Assembly (NCBI GenBank): GCA_003755025.1
Contig: RJVL01000003.1
Location: forward strand, 124,001 to 188,000
Direction: 5' to 3'
Length of the DNA: 64,000 bases
From: Diaphorobacter nitroreducens
GTDB lineage: Bacteria > Pseudomonadota > Gammaproteobacteria > Burkholderiales > Burkholderiaceae_C
This document shows, piece by piece, positions 32,647-40,548 of the stretch. Made by a program: the position numbers and the translations under genes. Within the stretch, counting starts at the first letter, position 1, and every line of letters starts with the position of its first letter. A model generated the notes under the pieces. It saw only the letters and a program-made list of their open reading frames with translations, had not been told where the DNA came from and ran no database searches.

Positions 32647-33704
32647 ACAGGTTTGAACAAAATCGGCCTGTAGCGCCCATGCAGCAAGCGCGAGTAGCTA
32701 TTAAAAGTGAAGCGACCGGGCGGGGCGCAATAGCCATCGACTGGACACCCCTGGCGCTGGTACCGCTGCTGGCGATCGCGGTGCTGCCCTTCATCGGATC
32801 GGCCAGCACCTGGCTCACCCTCACGGTTGCGGGGCTGGCCATGGGCATGATCATCTTCATCATCGCCTCCGGCCTCACGCTGGTGTTCGGGCTCATGGAC
32901 GTGCTGAATTTCGGCCATGGCGTGTTCATCGCGCTGGGCGCGTTTGTCGCCACCAGCGTGCTGGGCTCGATGAGCGACTGGACCGGGTCGGCCGCGCTGT
33001 GGCGCAACCTGGTGGCCGTGCTGCCCGCCATGGCCGTCGCCATGCTGGTGGCCGGCGCGGTGGGACTGGCATTCGAGCGCCTGATCGTGCGCCCCGTGTA
33101 CGGCCAGCATCTCAAGCAGATCCTCATCACCATGGGTGGGATGATCATCGGCGAGGAACTGATCAAGGTCATCTGGGGACCACAGCAGATTCCGCTGCCG
33201 TTGCCCGAGGCCATGCGGGGCGCGTGGCTCGTCGGCGAGGCGGCCGTGGAAAAGTACCGCGTGCTGGCCGTTGGCGTGGGGCTGGCGGTGTTCGCGCTGC
33301 TGGCGTGGACGCTTGCGCGCACCAAGCTGGGCCTGTTGATCCGCGCCGGCGTGCAGGACCGCGAGATGGTCGAGAGCCTGGGCTACGGCGTGCGGCGGCT
33401 GTTCGTGGGCGTGTTCGTGGCCGGTAGCGCGCTGGCGGGGCTGGGCGGCGTGATGTGGGGGCTGTACCAGCAGAACGTGGTGCCGCAGATGGGGGCCCAG
33501 GTGAACGTGCTGATCTTCATCGTGATCATCATTGGGGGACTGGGCAGCACGGGTGGTGCGCTGATCGGTGCGCTGCTCGTGGGCCTGATGGCCAACTACA
33601 CGGGCTTCCTGCTGCCGAAGGTGGCGCTGTTCTCCAACATCGCGCTCATGGTCGCCATCCTGCTGTGGCGGCCGCAGGGCGTGTACCCGGTGGCCAACCG
33701 TTGA
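32643..33704 (+). CDS. ABC transporter permease, LivH type, with repeat-encoded N-terminus
   Basis: A 353-residue inner-membrane permease of ~8 helices with the LivH signatures GLTLVFGLMDVLNFGHGVFIALGAFVA and IIIGGLGSTGGALIGALLVGLM. The ATG overlaps the upstream stop by four bases, so this start is well supported by coupling. Unusually, codons 5-21 (N-terminal EQNRPVAPMQQARVAIK) coincide with a copy of the dispersed palindromic repeat. LivH homologues normally begin close to the first helix, so the ~40-residue N-terminal extension looks acquired. An internal ATG (codon 13) also lies within the repeat. Confidence 0.92.
   Translation: MNRFEQNRPVAPMQQARVAIKSEATGRGAIAIDWTPLALVPLLAIAVLPFIGSASTWLTLTVAGLAMGMIIFIIASGLTLVFGLMDVLNFGHGVFIALGAFVATSVLGSMSDWTGSAALWRNLVAVLPAMAVAMLVAGAVGLAFERLIVRPVYGQHLKQILITMGGMIIGEELIKVIWGPQQIPLPLPEAMRGAWLVGEAAVEKYRVLAVGVGLAVFALLAWTLARTKLGLLIRAGVQDREMVESLGYGVRRLFVGVFVAGSALAGLGGVMWGLYQQNVVPQMGAQVNVLIFIVIIIGGLGSTGGALIGALLVGLMANYTGFLLPKVALFSNIALMVAILLWRPQGVYPVANR
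32657..32706 (-). repeat. dispersed palindromic repeat, copy H, inside the LivH-type gene
   Basis: On the minus strand it reads AATAGCTACTCGCGCTTG, then GGGCGCTACAGGCCGATTTT. It lies within the first 22 codons of the permease gene. Confidence 0.75.
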
Positions 33705-33715
33705 GGAGCGCGTCG

Positions 33716-34783
33716 ATGCTGAACCGGCTCCTCTCGGGCGACTATCCCCGCAGCAAGGTGCTGGCTGTGCTGCTCATGGCCTGCCTGCTGGGGCTCGCCG
33801 TGGCGCCGTTCGCCTTTGCGGGCGTGAAGGCGCTCAACGTGGCGGCCAAGGTACTGGTGTTCGTGGTGCTGGTCGCCAGCTTCGACCTGCTGCTGGGCTA
33901 CACGGGTATCGTGAGCTTCGCGCACACCATGTTCTTCGGCATCGGCGCCTACGGCATCGCCATCGCCACCAGCCGCCTGGGTGCTACATGGGGCGCGCTG
34001 GCCGTGGGGCTGGGGTGCGCGCTGCTGCTGTCATTGCTGCTGGCGCTGGCGATCGGATTGTTCTCGCTGCGCGTGCGCGCCATCTTTTTCGCCATGATCA
34101 CGCTGGCCGTGGCGGCGGCGTTCCAGACGCTGGCTTCGCAGCTCTCGGGCTGGACGGGCGGCGAGGACGGCCTGACCTTCAAGCTGCCCGAGTGGCTGTC
34201 GCCCAGCTTCGAGCCCTTCGAGGAGGAGGTGCTGGGGGTGCTGATCGACGGGCGCCTCATCACCTACTACCTGCTGTTCGTCACGGCTGTGGTGCTGGTG
34301 CTGGCGCTGTTGCGCATCGTGAACTCGCCCTTTGGCCGTGTGCTGCAGGCCATCCGCGAGAACGAGTTCCGTGCCGAGGCCATCGGCTATCGCGTGGTGG
34401 TGTACCGCACGCTCTCCAGCGTGCTGTCCGCGCTGTTCGCCTGTGCGGCGGGTGCCATGCTGGCCCTCTGGCTGCGCTACAACGGGCCGGACACGTCGCT
34501 CAGCTTCGAGATCATGATGGACTGCCTGCTCATCGTCGTGATCGGCGGCATGGGCACGATCTATGGTGCCGTGGTCGGCTCCGTGCTCTTCGTGGTGGCG
34601 CAAAGCTACCTGCAGGACCTGTTGGGCGTTGCCCATGAGGCTGCCTCTGGTCTTCCCTGGCTGGCCGCACTCCTGTCGCCCGACCGCTGGCTGCTGTGGC
34701 TGGGCCTGCTGTTCGTGCTCTCGGTCTATTACTTCCCCACCGGTGTGGTGGGGCGCCTGCGTTCCCTGCGTGCCCCGCCTTGA
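33716..34783 (+). CDS. ABC transporter permease, LivM type
   Basis: A 355-residue permease with 8-10 helices. LivM hallmarks are ASFDLLLGYTGIVSFAHTMFFGIGAYG and SFEIMMDCLLIVVIGGMGTIYGAVVGS, with the EAA-like loop NSPFGRVLQAIRENEFRAEAIGY. The ATG at 33716 follows GAGGAG; the longer open frame upstream overlaps the LivH-type gene. It completes the transporter with the preceding LivG-, LivF- and LivH-type subunits. The next gene, 51 bases on, encodes the 3HB-oligomer hydrolase. Confidence 0.93.
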   Translation: MLNRLLSGDYPRSKVLAVLLMACLLGLAVAPFAFAGVKALNVAAKVLVFVVLVASFDLLLGYTGIVSFAHTMFFGIGAYGIAIATSRLGATWGALAVGLGCALLLSLLLALAIGLFSLRVRAIFFAMITLAVAAAFQTLASQLSGWTGGEDGLTFKLPEWLSPSFEPFEEEVLGVLIDGRLITYYLLFVTAVVLVLALLRIVNSPFGRVLQAIRENEFRAEAIGYRVVVYRTLSSVLSALFACAAGAMLALWLRYNGPDTSLSFEIMMDCLLIVVIGGMGTIYGAVVGSVLFVVAQSYLQDLLGVAHEAASGLPWLAALLSPDRWLLWLGLLFVLSVYYFPTGVVGRLRSLRAPP

Positions 34784-34834
34784 TGGGTGCGCTTTTTTTC
34801 TCGTACTGCCATTACCACAACCTTAGGAGACAAC

Positions 34835-37015
34835 ATGCGAGTGAATGAACGAGTAACGGTGCGTTGGGCGCTGACGGCGCTGGCGGGGGCCACGCTGGTG
34901 GCCTGTGGCGGCGGATCGGATCCGTCCAACGATCTGCCCCAAGGCATCAAAGAAATCAGCGCCACGGTGTACCCGGCCACGACCGTAGGCACGGGCGCCA
35001 CTGCTGCTACCCAGGACCTGCTGACGGGCGGTATTGGCAAAACGGGCCTGGGCGCCGCGGCCGCGCCCGCCTATGCCGACCCGGCCAACCCCACGGCGGC
35101 GGAACTGCGCCGCAATGCGCTGTTTTCCAACTACCGCGGCATCCTGGACTACACGGCCAAGGGCGGCTATGGCACGCTGTACGGCCCCAACATCACGGCC
35201 GAAGGCCAGGTGACCGCCAGTGAAGGTCTGATCCCAGGCCGTGAATACCTCGCTGTGCTGGACGATGGCTCCGGCCGCAAGCAAACCGTGATCGCCGTGC
35301 AGGTGCCCGACAGTTTCAACACCAGCAACCCCTGCATCGTGCTCGGCCCTTCGTCCGGTTCGCGCGGCGTGTACGGTGCCATCGGCACGGCGGGGGAGTG
35401 GGGCCTGAAGAAGGGCTGCGCCGTCGCGCTGACGGATGCCGGCAAGGGCGTGGGCCTGCACAACCTGGCCGACGACACGGTCAACAAGGTCGACGGCACG
35501 CGCGCCACGCGCACGGCGGCGGGGGCGCTGAGCTTCTTTGCTGCCAATCTGACGGATGCGGTGCGCTCGGCGTACAACGCGGCCTTCCCCAATCGCATTG
35601 CCATCAAGCACGCGCACTCGCAGCAAAACCCCGAAAAGGATTGGGGTGCGGACACGTTGGCGGCAGGCCGCTATGCGCTGTATGTGCTGAATGCGCGCTA
35701 TGGCACGGCAGACAACCCGGTACCGTTCACCAAAGGCAACACGCTGGTGATCGCGGGCTCCGCCTCCAATGGCGGTGCCGCCTCGCTGCGCGCAGCCGAG
35801 CAGGACGGCGAGGGCCTGATCGACGGCGTGGTGGCTTCCGAGCCCGTGACCGAAATGCCCACCGCCGCCGGCTATGGCATCCAGTTCGACGGCGCGGCGG
35901 TCGCTGGCTACGGCAAGACCCTGGCCGAGTACACCACCTGGGGCAACATCTACCAGCCCTGCGCCGCGCTGGCGGCCGACGCGGCCATCAACGAGACATC
36001 GATCTACAACTACATCGCCCTCACTGCCATGACTGCGCGCGCCACGGCACGCTGCGACGGCCTGGCGGCCAAAGGCCTGGTGAGTGGCGCCACCACGCAG
36101 GAGCGTGCGGCCGACGCCCTGGCCAAGCTGCGTGCCTATGGCTGGAACGCCGAGAACAACACCATGCACAACGCCCACTATGCGCTGGGCAACGGACCCA
36201 TCCTGTCGGCCATGTACACCATGGCCTATGGCCGCTTTGGCGCGGATGCCAACCTGTGCGGGTCCAGCTTTGCCGCTGCCAATGCCACGGGCGACGTGAT
36301 TGCCGCCGCGCCCACGGCGCTGGCCCAAAGCGCCGCCACCGCGAACGGCACAGCCAATGGGACGCCCGCCACGGTGATCTACAACGACTCGGTGGGAGGC
36401 GCCAAGTCCTGGCCCTTCGCCGTGTCGCCCTCTACCGGCGTGGCGGACTTCGGGCTGGACAACGCGCTGTGCCAGTATGCGCTGGTCAGCGGCAAGGACC
36501 CCGTGACCGGTGCGGCCCTTACGGCGGCCAGCACGCCGACCAAGGCGCAGAGCGACGCCGTGCGCAGCGGCGTGGCCGAGGTGCTGCACAACGCCAACCT
36601 GCGCGGCAAGCCCGCGATCATCGTCGCCGGCCGCAGCGATGCGCTGGTGCCGGTCAACAACAACGCGCGTGCCTATGCGGCGCTCAATCGTGCTGTGGAA
36701 GGCGCGTCGAGCAAGCTGCGCTACGTGGAAGTCATGAACGGCCAGCACTTCGATGCGTTCCTGCCCTTCTCAGGTTTCGACACGCGCTTCGTGCCGCTGC
36801 ACCCGTACTTCAACCAGGCCATGGACGTGATGTGGGCGCACCTGAAGAACGGCGCCCCGCTGCCCGCAAACCAGGTCGTGCGCACCACGCCGCGCGGCGG
36901 TACCGCGGGAGCGGCGCCGGCCATTACCGCAGCCAATGTCCCGCCGTTCGCCATGAGCCCCGCCGCCGCCGACCAGATCGGCTTTGTGGGCACATCCATC
37001 AGCGTGCCGCGTTGA
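34835..37015 (+). CDS. 3-hydroxybutyrate oligomer hydrolase (3HBOH family), lipoprotein
   Basis: A 726-residue hydrolase of the D-(-)-3-hydroxybutyrate-oligomer hydrolase family (close to the family's ~700 residues). The N-terminus is a lipoprotein signal with lipobox LVAC (Cys ~27) followed by GGGSD, so the enzyme is probably membrane-anchored outside the cytoplasm. The likely nucleophile is the Ser in VIAGSASNGGAAS near residue 309. FRNA-type family stretches such as GILDYTAKGGYGTLYGPNI and FDAFLPFSGFDTRFVPLHPYFNQAMDVMWAHL are present. AGGAGA precedes the ATG. It would cut soluble oligomers released by the depolymerase to monomer before or during uptake. Confidence 0.9.
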   Translation: MRVNERVTVRWALTALAGATLVACGGGSDPSNDLPQGIKEISATVYPATTVGTGATAATQDLLTGGIGKTGLGAAAAPAYADPANPTAAELRRNALFSNYRGILDYTAKGGYGTLYGPNITAEGQVTASEGLIPGREYLAVLDDGSGRKQTVIAVQVPDSFNTSNPCIVLGPSSGSRGVYGAIGTAGEWGLKKGCAVALTDAGKGVGLHNLADDTVNKVDGTRATRTAAGALSFFAANLTDAVRSAYNAAFPNRIAIKHAHSQQNPEKDWGADTLAAGRYALYVLNARYGTADNPVPFTKGNTLVIAGSASNGGAASLRAAEQDGEGLIDGVVASEPVTEMPTAAGYGIQFDGAAVAGYGKTLAEYTTWGNIYQPCAALAADAAINETSIYNYIALTAMTARATARCDGLAAKGLVSGATTQERAADALAKLRAYGWNAENNTMHNAHYALGNGPILSAMYTMAYGRFGADANLCGSSFAAANATGDVIAAAPTALAQSAATANGTANGTPATVIYNDSVGGAKSWPFAVSPSTGVADFGLDNALCQYALVSGKDPVTGAALTAASTPTKAQSDAVRSGVAEVLHNANLRGKPAIIVAGRSDALVPVNNNARAYAALNRAVEGASSKLRYVEVMNGQHFDAFLPFSGFDTRFVPLHPYFNQAMDVMWAHLKNGAPLPANQVVRTTPRGGTAGAAPAITAANVPPFAMSPAAADQIGFVGTSISVPR

Positions 37016-37044
37016 GGCTGCGCGGCTGAAGAGGCCCCGCCTGT

Positions 37045-37061
37045 GCCCCGGAATCCGGGGC
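37045..37061 (+). other. compact GC hairpin between hydrolase and second binding-protein gene
   Basis: GCCCCGG-AAT-CCGGGGC is a perfect 7-bp stem with a 3-base loop and no T run. It is more likely an mRNA-stabilising or processing element than a terminator. Confidence 0.5.
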
Positions 37062-37118
37062 AAGGCCGGGGCCCCTGCCTGGGGACTGCGTTTGGAGCTT
37101 CGAAAGGAAGGGACGGGC

Positions 37119-38246
37119 ATGCGCAAGCTGAGGTGTTGGGTTGGCGGGTTGCTGGTGTCTTTGGCGGCTCTCGCGGCATCGGCCGCAGAGGTGGTGATCG
37201 GGCAGGTGGCGCCGCTGTCGGGCGTGCTCGCGTCCACGGGCGAGCAGATGGTGCTGGGCGGCAAGGTGTACTTTGACGCCGTCAACGCGCAGGGGGGCGT
37301 GCATGGCGCCAAGATCCGCCTGCAGGTGGAGGACGATGGCTACAAGGTGGACGACACCGTGCGCCTGACGCGTGCCATGCTCGACCACCCTGAAGTCGTT
37401 GCCCTGTTCGGCTTTGCCGGCACGGCCAACATTGCGCAGTTGCTGGCCGACAAGGTGCTGGAGCAGGGCGGTGCGGCCCTGGTGGCGCCGTACACGGGCG
37501 GCGAGGTGCTGCGCACGCCCTTCAACCCCTGGATCTTCCATGTGCGTGCGGGCTATGCCGATGAAGCCGAGCACATGGTGCAGCAGCTCGCCACGCTGGG
37601 CATCACGCGCATTGCCGTCATGTACCAGGACGACGGTTTCGGCAAGGCGGGGCTGGCCGGAGTGGAGGCGGCGCTGGAGCGGCGCCAGCTCAAGCTGGTA
37701 GCCGCGGCCGGCTATGAGCGCAACACCGATAACGTGGACTCCGCCGTGCAGACCATCCGCGCCATGGACGCGCAAGCTGTGATCATGATCGCCGTCAACA
37801 AGCCGGCTGCCGCATTCACCAAGCGCTACCGCGAGCAGGGCGGCGGCGCGCGGCTGTTCAACATCTCCGTGGTGGATCCCGCCGAAATCGTGAAGCTGGC
37901 GGGGCTGAAGAACGCGCACGGCCTGGCCATCAGCCAGGTGGTGCCGTACCCCTACCGGCCTCAATTGCCCGTGGTGCGCGAGTACCAGCAGTTGCTCAAG
38001 AAATACGCGCCAGAGGCTGAGATCAACTACACCAGCTTCGAGACCTTCCTGGGCGCGAAGGTCCTTGTCGAGGCCCTGCGCCGTGCCGGCCCGCAGCCTA
38101 CCAGGGCACGCGTGCTGCGTGCACTGGAGTCGCTGCAGGGGTTCGATCTGGGTGGCGTCACGCTGAACTACGGGCCGAACAACCGTGTCGGCTCGCGCTT
38201 CGTCGAGGTCACGGTGATCGGGGGCAACGGCCGGCTCATGAAGTGA
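37119..38246 (+). CDS. periplasmic substrate-binding protein, branched-chain amino acid ABC type (second copy)
   Basis: A 375-residue periplasmic protein with a signal peptide to about residue 24 (ALAASAAE). The mature part is a type I periplasmic-binding fold: VVIGQVAPLSGVLASTGEQMVLGGKVYFDAVNAQGGVHGAKIRLQVEDDGYK. It resembles the ABC-type receptors of the aromatic/hydroxy-acid subgroup and is only distantly similar to the first copy at 28251. One transporter with two receptors suggests two related ligands, for example monomer and oligomer. The ATG at 37119 follows AAGGAAGG; the frame is open upstream into the previous gene but that part is not credible. Confidence 0.87.
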   Translation: MRKLRCWVGGLLVSLAALAASAAEVVIGQVAPLSGVLASTGEQMVLGGKVYFDAVNAQGGVHGAKIRLQVEDDGYKVDDTVRLTRAMLDHPEVVALFGFAGTANIAQLLADKVLEQGGAALVAPYTGGEVLRTPFNPWIFHVRAGYADEAEHMVQQLATLGITRIAVMYQDDGFGKAGLAGVEAALERRQLKLVAAAGYERNTDNVDSAVQTIRAMDAQAVIMIAVNKPAAAFTKRYREQGGGARLFNISVVDPAEIVKLAGLKNAHGLAISQVVPYPYRPQLPVVREYQQLLKKYAPEAEINYTSFETFLGAKVLVEALRRAGPQPTRARVLRALESLQGFDLGGVTLNYGPNNRVGSRFVEVTVIGGNGRLMK

Positions 38247-38291
38247 GGCGCGCCCGCGGCGATCACACTCTCCCTGCACAAAGGCTGCACC

Positions 38292-39170
38292 ATGTCCTTC
38301 GTCTCGCGCTACGTGCGCTGCGCCGGCTATGAAATCCACCTGACCGACTGGGGCGCGCCCGGCGCGCCGGTGGTGGTAGCCTGGCACGGCCTGGCACGCA
38401 CCGGACGCGACATGGACGAGCTGGCCGCACACCTGGCGGCCCATGGCTGGCGCGTGTTGTGCCCCGACACCCTGGGTCGCGGCCTGAGCCAGTGGAGCCG
38501 TGATCCGCAGCACGAATACACGCTGGCTTTCTATGCACGCGTTGTGGAGGAGCTGCTGGATCAGCTGGGTGTGCAGCGGGTGCAGTGGGTGGGTACGTCG
38601 ATGGGCGGCGCCATCGGCACCGTGTGCGCCGCCGGCCTGCTGGCGCCGCGCCTGCACGGGCGCATCACGCACCTGGTGCTCAACGACAATGCCCCGCAGC
38701 TGGCCGGCCCCGCGCTGGAGCGCATCAAGGCCTATGCGGGCCAGCCGCCCCAGTTCGATACCGTGATGGAGCTGGAGGCCTTCTTTCGCCGTACCTACGC
38801 GCCGTTCGGCTGGCTCAGCGATGCGCAGTGGCTGCGCCTTACCGAGACCTCGCTGCGCCGCCTGCCCGATGGGCGCGTGACCCCGCACTACGACCCGGCC
38901 ATGGTGCAGCAGTTCACGCGGCATGAGAACGACTATCTCGTCTGGCCGCACTACGACCGGCTCGACATTCCCGTGCTGTGCCTGCGCGGGGCCGAGTCCG
39001 ACCTGGTGCTGCCCGCGGTGGTGCAGGAGATGCAGCGCCGGGGCCCGGGCGCACGCGGCCTGCTGGAGGTGGTCGAGGTGCCGGGCTGCGGCCACGCGCC
39101 CGCGCTCAACGTGCCGCAGCAACTGGCCTGGGTGCAGCGCTTTTTGCAGGGCCTGCCCGCGCAGGGGTGA
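38292..39170 (+). CDS. alpha/beta hydrolase, putative intracellular 3HB-oligomer esterase
   Basis: A 292-residue alpha/beta hydrolase without signal peptide. The oxyanion motif is WHGLARTGRDMDELA, the nucleophile elbow GTSMGG (Ser ~103), the acid probably in LRGAESDLVLP and the His in PGCGHAPALN. The general family covers many esterases. The position at the end of the PHB-utilisation genes and the size similar to PhaY2-type intracellular oligomer hydrolases suggest it splits imported 3-hydroxybutyrate dimers or oligomers. That substrate is inference. It follows the second binding-protein gene by 45 bases. Confidence 0.8.
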   Translation: MSFVSRYVRCAGYEIHLTDWGAPGAPVVVAWHGLARTGRDMDELAAHLAAHGWRVLCPDTLGRGLSQWSRDPQHEYTLAFYARVVEELLDQLGVQRVQWVGTSMGGAIGTVCAAGLLAPRLHGRITHLVLNDNAPQLAGPALERIKAYAGQPPQFDTVMELEAFFRRTYAPFGWLSDAQWLRLTETSLRRLPDGRVTPHYDPAMVQQFTRHENDYLVWPHYDRLDIPVLCLRGAESDLVLPAVVQEMQRRGPGARGLLEVVEVPGCGHAPALNVPQQLAWVQRFLQGLPAQG

Positions 39171-39332
39171 GGCGGCGCACGGCTTGCGCGGTGTGCCTGC
39201 ATTGTTGCCATCCACGCAACGCAGTTTCCTTATTTCAGGTCTCACTCGGCGCAGCCGTTGCAGCTAGCATGTGAGACTTGCATTGCCTGGGCGTCAGCGG
39301 CGACGCCGGCACGGCATGAAGGGAACCGCGAC

Positions 39333-40292
39333 ATGGGTTTTCTGGTGGATCTGATTCGCGAATACGGCCTAGGTGTCGTGTTCCTGAACGTGCTGATCGA
39401 GCAGCTGGGTGCGCCCATTCCCGCCTATCCAGTGCTGGTGGTCACCGGCGCGGTGGCGGGCGACGACTGGCAGCACGGCGCACGCATCGTGCTGTTGGCC
39501 GTGGCGGCCGCGCTCATTGCCGACCTGCTGTGGTACCAGGCCGGCAAATCCTACGGCCATCGTGTGCTGGGGCGCATCTGCCGCATTTCGCTGTCGCCCG
39601 ATGCCTGCATCCGCCAGACGGAATCGCTCTACGGCCGCTGGGGCCCCAAGTCGCTGCTGATTGCCAAGTTCGTTCCAGGCTTTGCGTCGATCGCCAGCGC
39701 GCTTGCGGGTGTGGTGGGCACGCCGCGGTCGGTCTTCGTGCTGTACGACACGCTGGGCGCGTTGATCTGGGTGGGCTCGGCAGTGTTGCTGGGATCGCTG
39801 TTCAGCACCACGGTCGAGGATCTGCTGGCCGTGCTCACAGCGCTGGGCCAGGGGGGATTGGTATTGCTGGCGGTGGGGCTGGGCGTGTTCATTCTGCGCA
39901 AGTGGTGGCAGCGCCAGCGCACGGTGCGCTCGCTGAAGATGCCTCGCGTGTCGGTGCAGGAGTTGCGCGGCATGCAGGCCCAGGGGGTCATGCCCACGGT
40001 GATAGATGTGCGCACGGGTCAGGCCTACAGCGCGGGCCATATTCCTGGCGCCCAGGCGTGGGAGCTGCGCCCCCGGGACGCGGCAGCACCCCACGCCCAT
40101 CTATTGCCGCACGACGCGCATCCGCACGGCGTGGTCATCTATTGCGACTGCCCGGCAGAGATATCGGCCGCCCGGCTGGCGCGCCAGCTACAGCGCGCAG
40201 GCTTTTCCAACGTGCGCCCGCTGCTGGGCGGGCTGCAGGCCTGGCAGGACGCCGGGTTCGAGGTCGCCAAGCCGTCTGCCGATACGCCCTGA
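39333..40292 (+). CDS. DedA-family membrane protein fused to a rhodanese domain
   Basis: A 319-residue fusion. Residues 1-200 form a DedA/VTT membrane domain (VVFLNVLIEQLGAPIPAYPVLVVTGA; then KSLLIAKFVPGFASIASALAGVVG, where the usual RFxPGxR reads KFVPGF). Residues ~210-315 are a cytosolic rhodanese domain (PTVIDVRTGQAYSAGHIPGAQAW) with the active-site loop YCDCPAEISA, Cys ~271 or 273. DedA proteins flip lipids or support proton motive force; the fused rhodanese points to sulfur handling. The ATG at 39333 follows AGGGAA. The neighbouring sulfur genes on the other strand support a shared theme. Confidence 0.9.
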   Translation: MGFLVDLIREYGLGVVFLNVLIEQLGAPIPAYPVLVVTGAVAGDDWQHGARIVLLAVAAALIADLLWYQAGKSYGHRVLGRICRISLSPDACIRQTESLYGRWGPKSLLIAKFVPGFASIASALAGVVGTPRSVFVLYDTLGALIWVGSAVLLGSLFSTTVEDLLAVLTALGQGGLVLLAVGLGVFILRKWWQRQRTVRSLKMPRVSVQELRGMQAQGVMPTVIDVRTGQAYSAGHIPGAQAWELRPRDAAAPHAHLLPHDAHPHGVVIYCDCPAEISAARLARQLQRAGFSNVRPLLGGLQAWQDAGFEVAKPSADTP

Positions 40293-40310
40293 GACCGCTC
40301 GCCGCGCCAA

Positions 40311-40342
40311 GCAACAAGGCCTCCGTGTGGAGGCCTTGTTGC
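40311..40342. terminator. bidirectional hairpin between convergent genes
   Basis: A perfect 14-bp stem GCAACAAGGCCTCC / GGAGGCCTTGTTGC with a GTGT loop lies between the rightward DedA-rhodanese gene and the leftward small protein gene. Confidence 0.75.
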
Positions 40343-40362
40343 GTTGTGCGCGGAGAAGGACG

Positions 40363-40530
40363 TCAGTCCGGCATGGAGCAATGCCCGCCCGAGGCGGCCT
40401 TGCCCGAGCCGGCTGCGATCAGCGGCGCCTCGAAGCGCAGGTCCACCGGGGCGGAGTTGCTGTAGTCCCAGGCCAGGAAGGCGGCGAGCACGGCCCAGAA
40501 GGCCAGGCGCAGTGTGGTGTGTCGTGTCAT
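40363..40530 (-). CDS. 55-residue single-pass membrane protein linked to YeeE transporter
   Basis: Translated by hand: MTRHTTLRLAFWAVLAAFLA opens the protein, giving one membrane helix at about residues 8-21. A short extracytoplasmic tail ends GGHCSMPD with a lone Cys. AGGAGA lies nine bases before the ATG, a strong ribosome-binding site. It starts 18 bases after the stop of the YeeE/YedE gene and is followed by the convergent terminator, so it is the last gene of that unit. No family is recognised. A role as an accessory subunit or Cys-carrying partner of the sulfur permease is a guess. Confidence 0.6.
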   Translation of the reverse strand: MTRHTTLRLAFWAVLAAFLAWDYSNSAPVDLRFEAPLIAAGSGKAASGGHCSMPD

Positions 40531-40548
40531 GGCGTAGCTCTCCTGGGT

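Noticed and set aside
36999-39245. 748-codon minus-strand frame across the second binding protein and esterase genes
   Set aside because: Antisense to two recognised genes and without family similarity.
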